Source: CAZAQB01 sp964487155 (GTDB taxonomy: Bacteria; Pseudomonadota; Gammaproteobacteria; Nitrococcales; Nitrococcaceae). Taken from it: a stretch of 11,462 nucleotides of DNA. Position 1 is the first letter of the stretch, and each line of letters opens with the position of its first letter. A program made the translations under genes and the position numbers. This document shows positions 1 to 6,028 of this stretch, in pieces. A model generated the notes under the pieces. That model made no database searches. It was not told the origin of the DNA and saw only the letters and a list, made by a program, of their open reading frames with translations. The stretch is taken from NCBI GenBank assembly GCA_964487155.1, contig CAZAQB010000105.1:1-11462 (forward strand), given 5' to 3'.

Positions 1-1
1 G

Positions 2-1126
2 CCCTCCGAGCTGCCCTACGCCCGCGGCCGCGTGAACCCGGTGCCGGGCCGCCAGGGCCTGTTCGAGATCCTGCTGCAGCGCGCCAATGGCGCGATCCGC
101 GAGCTGCGCGGCCGCTACCTGCAGCTACGCCTGACCCTGTCCGGGGACGGCCGCCACAGCCCGGCCATTCATGCCATCAGAGTCTGGTATCCGCGGCACT
201 CCTGGCAGCAGGCCCACCTGCCCCAGCACTTCCACCAGCAGGAAGCTCCGCCGGCGCGCACGCCGCCGCCCGACCCGCCCTGGCCCGGCAATGGCGCCGA
301 CTTCCGGGAGCGGCTGCTGGCCAGCCTGGAGGGCCTGCTCACCCCGCTGGAGGAGCGCATCGCGGCCGCCGAGATCTTTCTGCTGCCGGAGGCGGCGCCG
401 GCCTCCCGGCTGCCGGCCCTGGCCGCCACCCTGGGCACCCGGCTGCCGGAGCACTGGCCGGAGCCCCGCCGGCGGCGCTGGCTGGCCCGCACCGGCGAGC
501 TCCAGCGCCGCCGCGGCACCCTGGCCGGGCTGGCCCTGGCGCTCGACATCGCCACCGACGGCCTGGTGGCGGCCGGCCACGTAGTGCCGGTGGAGAACTT
601 CCGGCTGCGGCGCACGCTCGCCACCCTGCTGGGCCTGGATCTGTCCGACGACCACCATCCCCTGACCCTGGGCACCGGCCAGTCCGGCAACAGCATCGTC
701 GGCGAGAGCCTGATCCTGGCCGAGGACGACGCCCGGGAGTTCCTCGCCCTGTTCGCCCCGGAGCTGGCCACCGGCGCCGAGCGCCGCGCAGTGGAGACCT
801 TCTTCGACCGCTACGCCCGGCGCCTCACCGTGGTGCTGCACGGCGAAGCCCGCCACCGGCGGGCCGCGGTGGAGGCGGTGCTGGCCGAGCAGGCGCCGGC
901 CACCGTGCAGTGGGTGGTGCGCGAGAGCGACCACCCCTTCGTGCCCGGGCTGTCACCGCTGCTGGGCATCGACACCCTGCTCAAGGACGAACCGCCGCCG
1001 GCCCGGGTGGTGCTGGACCGCAGCCGCCTGGGGCGCGGCGATCTGCTGCGCAATCCCGCTGCCTTCTCGCCGGAGCACGCCCGGCCCCGGACCGACTCCG
1101 GGCAGCCCCATGGAGACCGCCCATGA
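2..1126 (+). CDS. Phage tail-like protein, TIGR02242 type (eCIS baseplate component), 5' partial
   Basis: The reading frame is already open at the left edge, so the true start lies upstream; the GTG at 32 is not a convincing start because the sequence before it fits the same domain. The 374 visible residues match, from memory of the family, the phage-tail domain TIGR02242 found in eCIS loci. They show a GRYLQLRLTLSG strand with the IRVWYPRHSW motif (about residues 40-70), then a Pro-rich hinge. After that come FRERLLASLEGLLTPLEERI, an RRRGTLAGLALALD helix, LRRTLATLLGLDLSDD, and GNSIVGESLIL near the middle. The C-terminus carries the PLLGIDTLL segment. Family members often have a beta-propeller-like region before this domain, and the first visible residues may be its end. 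The likely role is a structural baseplate or tail-periphery protein. The stop codon overlaps the start of the next gene (ATGA at 1123), which suggests coupled translation. Family assignment is fairly firm; the exact position in the particle is inference. Confidence 0.85.
   Translation, partial: PSELPYARGRVNPVPGRQGLFEILLQRANGAIRELRGRYLQLRLTLSGDGRHSPAIHAIRVWYPRHSWQQAHLPQHFHQQEAPPARTPPPDPPWPGNGADFRERLLASLEGLLTPLEERIAAAEIFLLPEAAPASRLPALAATLGTRLPEHWPEPRRRRWLARTGELQRRRGTLAGLALALDIATDGLVAAGHVVPVENFRLRRTLATLLGLDLSDDHHPLTLGTGQSGNSIVGESLILAEDDAREFLALFAPELATGAERRAVETFFDRYARRLTVVLHGEARHRRAAVEAVLAEQAPATVQWVVRESDHPFVPGLSPLLGIDTLLKDEPPPARVVLDRSRLGRGDLLRNPAAFSPEHARPRTDSGQPHGDRP
1112..1115 (+). promoter_or_regulatory. 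Ribosome binding site (GGAG) for the 1123 start
   Basis: GGAG lies 7 bases before the ATG at 1123, inside the end of the preceding gene. The frame stays open upstream to about 910, so this site, the ATGA overlap and the start of the conserved module shortly after it decide the start. Confidence 0.55.
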
Positions 1127-2058
1127 GCGACCCTGACGACACCGACCCGGGCCTGGCGGCGGACGGCCGCTTCGAGGAGCCGCTGCGCCGGGTCTCCTAC
1201 CAGCCCGGCATGCTGCTCGGGGTGGACGCCACCCGGGCCGAGCAGGACTACCACCGCCGCCGCCACACCCGCCACAACTACTGGCTGCACGGCGCCGGCA
1301 CCGTGGTCGGCCTGGCGGTATCCACGGACGCGGAGGACCCGGGCAACGACACCGACCCGGTCCGGGTGCGGCTGATGGTCTCGCCGGGCGCCGGGGTGGA
1401 CGGCCTGGGCCGGGAGGTCTACGTCAACGAGCCCTACTGCATCGACCTGTCCGCCTGGCTCAGCGCCCAGCACGCCGAGCCGGAACGTTGGAACGCCCTG
1501 GTGCGCGACGGCCTGGAGCCCAGCGACGACACGCTCTGGCTGGCGGTGACCATGCGCTACCAGGGGGTGCACAGCGGCCTGCAGCCGGTGGCCGGCGAGG
1601 CGGCCAACGCCGGCACCGACCCGGTGGCCCCGAGCCGGGTGAAGGACTGCGTGCTGTTCGAGCTGGTGGCCGAGCGCCCCGGCGACGCGCCCGCCGGCTT
1701 GCACCCCTTCGCCGTCCACAACGCCCTGCCCGAGGACGTGGACGACCGCCTCACCGATGCCGAGCGGACCGCCCTCGCCGCGGCCTCCGGCGAGTCCCGC
1801 CGCCAGTTGGAGCTGGCCAGCCGGCTGCTCCACGCCCTGCCGCCGGACAACACCGCCCTGGCGCTCGGCGACCCGCGCGAGGCCGCGGTGGCCGCCGTGG
1901 CCCGCACCCTGCTGGCCCGGGTGGCCCTGCGGCTGACGCCGGCCGGCGACCTGATCGTCAACCCCCGGCGGCTGCGCCTCGACAACCTGGCGCGGCCGTT
2001 CCTGCTGTCCCCCAGCCAGCTCGCCTGGCTGGCCCGCAGCGCACCCGCGGAGAGCTGA
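1123..2058 (+). CDS. Uncharacterised eCIS-associated protein, shortest of three tandem paralogues
   Basis: 311 residues with no signal peptide or membrane segment. Residues 23-102 form a module with the pattern RVSYQPGMLL, then an EQDYHRRR helix, then LHGAGTVVGLAVS, then a strand pair ending MVSPGAGVDGLGREV. The same pattern (a Y/F-x-x-G-x-x-L start, a charged helix, a G-x-x-x-G-L turn, then a PG-x-x-x-x-x-x-G strand) recurs in the next two genes. It is followed by DTLWLAVTMRYQG (137-148) and SRVKDCVLFELV (171-182), also strand-like. The C-terminal 110 residues are helical and then strand-rich (LIVNPRRLRLDNL). I recognise this type of protein from eCIS loci but know no established function. 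A structural role at the baseplate or shell periphery is inferred from its place directly after the tail protein. The start at ATG 1123 overlaps the upstream stop; the downstream gene begins one base after this stop. Confidence 0.82.
   Translation: MSDPDDTDPGLAADGRFEEPLRRVSYQPGMLLGVDATRAEQDYHRRRHTRHNYWLHGAGTVVGLAVSTDAEDPGNDTDPVRVRLMVSPGAGVDGLGREVYVNEPYCIDLSAWLSAQHAEPERWNALVRDGLEPSDDTLWLAVTMRYQGVHSGLQPVAGEAANAGTDPVAPSRVKDCVLFELVAERPGDAPAGLHPFAVHNALPEDVDDRLTDAERTALAAASGESRRQLELASRLLHALPPDNTALALGDPREAAVAAVARTLLARVALRLTPAGDLIVNPRRLRLDNLARPFLLSPSQLAWLARSAPAES
2049..2054 (+). promoter_or_regulatory. Ribosome binding site (GGAGAG) for the 2060 start
   Basis: GGAGAG lies 5 bases before the ATG at 2060 and inside the last codons of the upstream gene. 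This supports 2060 as the start and re-initiation by ribosomes finishing the previous gene. Confidence 0.55.
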
Positions 2059-2059
2059 C

Positions 2060-4105
2060 ATGGCCGACGAGATCCGCTTCACGCCGTTCGCCCCCGGCAC
2101 CACCGACAGCGGCCTCACCCGGGTTTCCAGCGTCGATCCGCGGCTGTCCCGCACCCACTACTTCGACGGCCGGCTGCTGAAGGCCTCCGACCTCACCCGG
2201 GATCAGATCTACCTGGACGAGCGCCTGCGGGAGGTGGGCCAGGCGCTCGGCAGCGGCATCGTCCGGGGCCTGGAGGTGGAGCTCACCGACGAGCACCGGC
2301 TCACCGTGGGTCCGGGCCTGGCGGTGGCCGCTTCCGGCCGGGTGCTGCAGCTCTCCGGGCGCAGCCTGGAGGTGAACCTGCACAACAGCGCGCTGATCGC
2401 CAGCCTCAACCAGGGGCTGTACCGGCGCTTCAACCGCGGCCTGTACGCCGTCACCCTGCGCTACGCCGAGGTGGGCAGCGAAGCCGACGAGGCCTTCCCG
2501 GCGGACCTTGAGAGCCGCCGCAGCTTCCAGTTCAACAGCTTCGCCGAAGGGGTCGAGCTGACCCTGCTGCCGCTGCCCATCCCCCTGCCCCAGAGCGACC
2601 CCATCGGCGCCCGCTCCGCCCTGGTGCGGGAGCTGATCGCCGCCGGCGGCACCCTGCCCGGGCTCTCCGACGAAGCCGTGTCGCTGGGCCTGCTGGCACT
2701 GGACCGGGGCCGCCCCCTGTGGCTGGACCGGGGCCTGGTGCGCCGCCCCCTGCGCGGGCCCGGCGTCGATACCGGGCTGCAGCAGGATCTGGCGACCCAT
2801 TACCAGGAACTGCTCGCCGACATCCTGGCCTCCCGCGGCGCCGCCGGCCTGGGGGGCGACTTCCAGGCCGGCCACTATTTCCGGCTGCTGCCGCCGTTCG
2901 GCCCCGTCCCGCAGGCCGCCATTGACCCGGTCACCGGCCGTCAGGGCTATTTCCCGGAACGCTTCGAGGTGGTCGTCGCCCCGGTGCGCCGGGACGACCT
3001 GCCGCTGTTGCTGGAGGAGTCCGCCCGCCTCGCCCCCATGGACCTGGAGCGCGAGGCGGACGCCGACGTGGCGGTGCTGGTGCCGCTGTCCGACCACGAC
3101 TTCGCCTGGCGGGCGCGGCAGCTGGAGAAGGACGCGAGTGTGCCGCCCGACGCCTTCGACCGGCGCCGCCTGCTGCACCTGGACCGCCTGGCCCTGCGGC
3201 TGTTCCCGCTGCCGGCGCCCCACGCCGTGGACACCGACGCCGAGGTCTGGCGCGGCATCTGGGAGCAACTCGACCCGGCGGAGCTGGTGTACGTCCGCCG
3301 CCCGCCGCGGGCCGCCGAGACCAACGTCTCGGCGGTGGTGCTGGCCCGGGGCTTCGAGCTGCCGGAAGCCATCGAGGGCGTGCCCCCGGACGCCGCCGCC
3401 CTGGAGAGCGAGCTGGACACCGCCATCGAGGCCCGCGAGCAGGCGGAGGCCCGGGCGGCGGACCTCCAGGCCCAACTCGACGAGCTCTCGGACCGGACCA
3501 CCGACGACCGGGTCACGGCCCTGCAGCAGCAGGTGGCCGACCTGCAGGCGCAGCTGCGCGACGCCCGGGTGGACGCCCAGGCGCTGGCCGACGCCCGGGC
3601 CCAGGTCAGCGATCTCAGCGACCGGGTCGCCGCACTGCAGAGCGAGCGCGACGCCCTTCAGAACGAGCGCGACAGCCTGGCCGGCCAGCGCGGCCGCCTC
3701 CAGTCCGAGCTGGCCGCCGCCAACGCCCGCATCGAGGAACTGCAGCGCGACAGCGGCGGCGCCGGCCCCTCCATCCCCGAACTGGCCAGGCTGCGCCGGC
3801 TGGACGGTACGGCCCTGGAGGCGGCCGAGAAGCTCGCCTCGGTGCTGGAGGGCCGCCCCGAGGAGCAGCAGGCGGTGGCCCAGCTGGCCACCCTGGTGGA
3901 GCGGCGCTTCGACCCGGTGCTGTGGGAGAGCCTGCTGACCCTGGCGGAACGCCCCGGCACCCTGACCCGCTTCCGGAACATCCTGGCCGAATCGGTGCCC
4001 CCCACCTCCCCCACCCATCAGGTGGTGGTGGAGATGGGCCCCAACCTGGGCCTGCCGGCCACCCAGCTGGAGCGCTGGAAGGCGCTGGGCGAAGGGGAGC
4101 GCTAG
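2060..4105 (+). CDS. Uncharacterised eCIS-associated protein with long coiled coil, second tandem paralogue
   Basis: 681 residues with no signal peptide or membrane helix. Residues 31-105 repeat the module of the preceding gene: RTHYFDGRLLKASDLTRDQ, a charged helix, GSGIVRGLEVEL, LTVGPGLAVAASGRV. A strand-rich stretch follows (YAVTLRYAEVG, 129-139; VELTLLPLPIPLP, 165-177). Residues 274-355 (RLLPPFGPVPQ, then a block ending VLVPLSDHDFAW) appear to match residues 329-413 of the next gene. Residues about 445-563 are a long heptad-like coiled coil rich in Leu, Gln, Asp, Arg and Ala (for example DLQAQLDEL, QVADLQAQLRD, SERDALQNERDSL). A helical C-terminal domain (575-640) and a short tail complete it. 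The likely role is a structural subunit: the coiled coil could trimerise it or make a stalk or strut. Which part of the injection system it occupies cannot be told from sequence. Confidence 0.85.
   Translation: MADEIRFTPFAPGTTDSGLTRVSSVDPRLSRTHYFDGRLLKASDLTRDQIYLDERLREVGQALGSGIVRGLEVELTDEHRLTVGPGLAVAASGRVLQLSGRSLEVNLHNSALIASLNQGLYRRFNRGLYAVTLRYAEVGSEADEAFPADLESRRSFQFNSFAEGVELTLLPLPIPLPQSDPIGARSALVRELIAAGGTLPGLSDEAVSLGLLALDRGRPLWLDRGLVRRPLRGPGVDTGLQQDLATHYQELLADILASRGAAGLGGDFQAGHYFRLLPPFGPVPQAAIDPVTGRQGYFPERFEVVVAPVRRDDLPLLLEESARLAPMDLEREADADVAVLVPLSDHDFAWRARQLEKDASVPPDAFDRRRLLHLDRLALRLFPLPAPHAVDTDAEVWRGIWEQLDPAELVYVRRPPRAAETNVSAVVLARGFELPEAIEGVPPDAAALESELDTAIEAREQAEARAADLQAQLDELSDRTTDDRVTALQQQVADLQAQLRDARVDAQALADARAQVSDLSDRVAALQSERDALQNERDSLAGQRGRLQSELAAANARIEELQRDSGGAGPSIPELARLRRLDGTALEAAEKLASVLEGRPEEQQAVAQLATLVERRFDPVLWESLLTLAERPGTLTRFRNILAESVPPTSPTHQVVVEMGPNLGLPATQLERWKALGEGER
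4092..4099 (+). promoter_or_regulatory. Strong ribosome binding site (AAGGGGAG) for the 4109 start
   Basis: AAGGGGAG lies 9 bases before the ATG at 4109 and within the end of the upstream gene. It is the best Shine-Dalgarno match in the window and fixes this start. Confidence 0.6.
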
Positions 4106-4108
4106 GTC

Positions 4109-6019
4109 ATGGCCGATCCCATCCATCTGCACCCCCTGCAAGCCGGCGCCAACGACCCCAGGCGGCTCAACGCCTTCCCGGGCCGTCACCTGGGCGAGCG
4201 GGAGTTCGACCTGCGCCAGGCCTACGCCGACGCCCGCCTGGCGCCGCTGCTCAGCGCCCGGCCGCCGGGCGTGCTGGACGGGCTGGAGCTCAGCGTCACC
4301 GGCGAGGACGCGGACAGCCGGCTGCACCTGCGCCCCGGCGCCGGCCTCGGTGCCGGCGGCCAGGCGGTGCGCCTGTTCTTCCCCCTGGACCAGAGCTGGA
4401 CCTCCCTGGTGGAGATGCACCAGCGCGAGCACGACAGCCCGCCCCGGGACGGTTTCTACTTCATCACCGTCCGGCGCGGCGTGGAGCGGGTGGACACCGA
4501 CCCGGACAGCGACCCCTGCCAACGCACCGAGCCCGACCCGACCCGGGATGCCCGGCTGGAGACTGTCGGCCGCCTGGGCCTGCAGTTCATCACCGCCAAC
4601 GCGCGCTGGATGGCCATGGAGCCCACCCGGGCGGTGAACCGGCTGTGCGTGCGCCACCTGCGCCAGTCCCCCTTCGACCCGGCGAGCGGCGCCGTGCCGG
4701 TGGCCCTGGTGAAGATCGAGAGCGGCGAACCGGCCTGGATCGACGCCGTGGGCGGCCATATCCCGGCCCGCCCCGACGGCCCCTACCAGGCCTTCCTGGC
4801 ACACACCGAACGCGTCATGGCGGCGTTCAGCCGAACGGGGGGCCGGCCGCCGGCAACACCTTCCCTGCCCCCGGTGACGCCACCGGGGCGGCCACCCGGC
4901 GGCGTGGCGCCCCGGATCCCCTCTCCGGGCATCCCGTCCCCCGGCCGGCCAACCCCGGTGGTCCCGGCGCCGCTGATCGGCCGGCCCGGCTTGCCGGGCC
5001 GGCTGGCGGACATCGCCGGGCCGCCAGGGCGCATGCCCGGCATACCGGCGGACAACGGGCCCCGCACCCTGGACGCTCTGCTGGGCCTGGACTACCTGCC
5101 CGCCGCGGGCCCCCTGCCGGCGAGCCTGGTGACCGATCTCGCCTCCGCCGAGCCCGGACTCGCCTTCGAGGGCAGCGCCCTGCAGGTGGAGCTGATGCCG
5201 GCCCCCGCCAGCACCGTGCCGGCCCTGCTGCAACGGGAACTGACCCGGGGCGTGGTGGACCTGGTGCATGGCCGCCAGGACCGCATCCGCGTGCTGGCCG
5301 CCATCCCCGACCCGGACTACCGCCGCGATCTCATGGACCTGCCGCGCATCGACCAGGCCCTGGCGGAGGAGATGTACCGCCGCGGCCGGGCCGCCCGGGC
5401 GGCCCACGCCGCCTGGCTTGCGATCTGGCAGGCGCTGTTCGCCGGCCTGGGCGCCGAGGGCCTGGCACGGGCCGGGGCCCCCGGCAGCGAGCGCACCGGT
5501 GACGGCGTGGGCCCGGGAGGCGTCGGCGGCGAGCTGCCGGACAATCCCAGCGTTCCCGGCGGCGGCACCGGCGCCGCCACCACCAGCGGCCTGCCGGGCA
5601 TCAGCCCCCCCGTGAGCCCCGAGGCCGGCTTCCAGGCCCTGGTGGACCGGCGCCGCGCGCAACTGGGGGACAGTCCCCTGCCGGAACCCTACGCCTCCCA
5701 CGACGACGCGCCCCCGCCGCAGCCGGCAGGCCTGCCCGACCCGGTGACCATGCCAGAAGCCCCCGGCGACGGACTGCACCGCCAGCGGGAGCTGCTGAGG
5801 GCCGAGATCGACGCCCTTGAGGAGGAGCTGGAGGAGAACTTCAACCTGCTGGGCGAGCTGGGGGACCACCTCAAGCTGCAGCGCCAGCAGCTGGACGCCA
5901 TCACGGTATCGTTCAGCGCCCTGGCGGGGGGCGTGCCCGGCGACGGCAGCGGCCTGAAGCTGGTGCGCTGGAGCAACGCCGCCCAGTTCCTGCCAATCAC
6001 CCCCAGCAGCGATACCTGA
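4109..6019 (+). CDS. Uncharacterised eCIS-associated protein with Pro/Gly linkers, third tandem paralogue
   Basis: 636 residues with no signal peptide. The N-terminus shows a diverged copy of the shared module: RRLNAFPGRHLGEREFDLRQ (18-37), then GVLDGLELSV (54-63), then LHLRPGAGLGAGGQAVRLF (72-90). The FYFITVRRG strand (116-124) and the VPVALVKIESG block (196-206) correspond to strands in the two genes before it. Residues 245-317 are a Pro/Gly-rich linker with a small internal repeat (IPSPGIPSPGRP). Residues 329-413 (YLPAAGPLPAS, then a block ending RVLAAIPDPDYRR) look homologous to residues 274-355 of the upstream protein. A helix rich in Ala and Arg follows (418-450), then more Gly/Pro-rich linker (about 453-505 and 523-553). 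A short acidic coiled coil (556-600, ALEEELEENFNLLGEL) ends near a C-terminal strand. The architecture suggests folded modules tethered by flexible arms. The function is not known to me; a structural role is inferred from context. Confidence 0.83.
   Translation: MADPIHLHPLQAGANDPRRLNAFPGRHLGEREFDLRQAYADARLAPLLSARPPGVLDGLELSVTGEDADSRLHLRPGAGLGAGGQAVRLFFPLDQSWTSLVEMHQREHDSPPRDGFYFITVRRGVERVDTDPDSDPCQRTEPDPTRDARLETVGRLGLQFITANARWMAMEPTRAVNRLCVRHLRQSPFDPASGAVPVALVKIESGEPAWIDAVGGHIPARPDGPYQAFLAHTERVMAAFSRTGGRPPATPSLPPVTPPGRPPGGVAPRIPSPGIPSPGRPTPVVPAPLIGRPGLPGRLADIAGPPGRMPGIPADNGPRTLDALLGLDYLPAAGPLPASLVTDLASAEPGLAFEGSALQVELMPAPASTVPALLQRELTRGVVDLVHGRQDRIRVLAAIPDPDYRRDLMDLPRIDQALAEEMYRRGRAARAAHAAWLAIWQALFAGLGAEGLARAGAPGSERTGDGVGPGGVGGELPDNPSVPGGGTGAATTSGLPGISPPVSPEAGFQALVDRRRAQLGDSPLPEPYASHDDAPPPQPAGLPDPVTMPEAPGDGLHRQRELLRAEIDALEEELEENFNLLGELGDHLKLQRQQLDAITVSFSALAGGVPGDGSGLKLVRWSNAAQFLPITPSSDT
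4980..5003 (+). repeat. 11-bp perfect inverted repeat with 2-base spacer, inside a gene
   Basis: GCCGGCCCGGC at 4980-4990 is followed after TT by its exact reverse complement at 4993-5003. It could form a strong GC-only hairpin in the mRNA. It lies in the codons for the Pro/Gly linker (residues about 291-299), and no T-run follows, so it does not look like a terminator. In DNA this GC-rich such a repeat may be a by-product of Gly/Pro/Arg codons. Confidence 0.6.
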
Positions 6020-6021
6020 GG
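6018..6021 (+). promoter_or_regulatory. Ribosome binding site (GAGG) for the 6029 start
   Basis: GAGG overlaps the upstream stop codon and sits 7 bases before the ATG at 6029. This is a modest match that supports the chosen start. Confidence 0.45.
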
Positions 6022-6028
6022 CGATCCC

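Noticed and set aside
811..2154. Minus-strand open frame of 447 codons opposite genes 1 and 2.
   Set aside because: Low-complexity product and complementary register to well-supported genes.
4980..5003. Hairpin considered as a rho-independent terminator.
   Set aside because: It is inside a coding region and no T-run follows, so it does not fit a terminator.
3922..5502. Plus-strand open frame of 526 codons overlapping the second and third paralogues.
   Set aside because: Arg/Pro/Gly/Ala-rich shadow with no domain; the register used by the neighbours has ribosome sites and shared modules.
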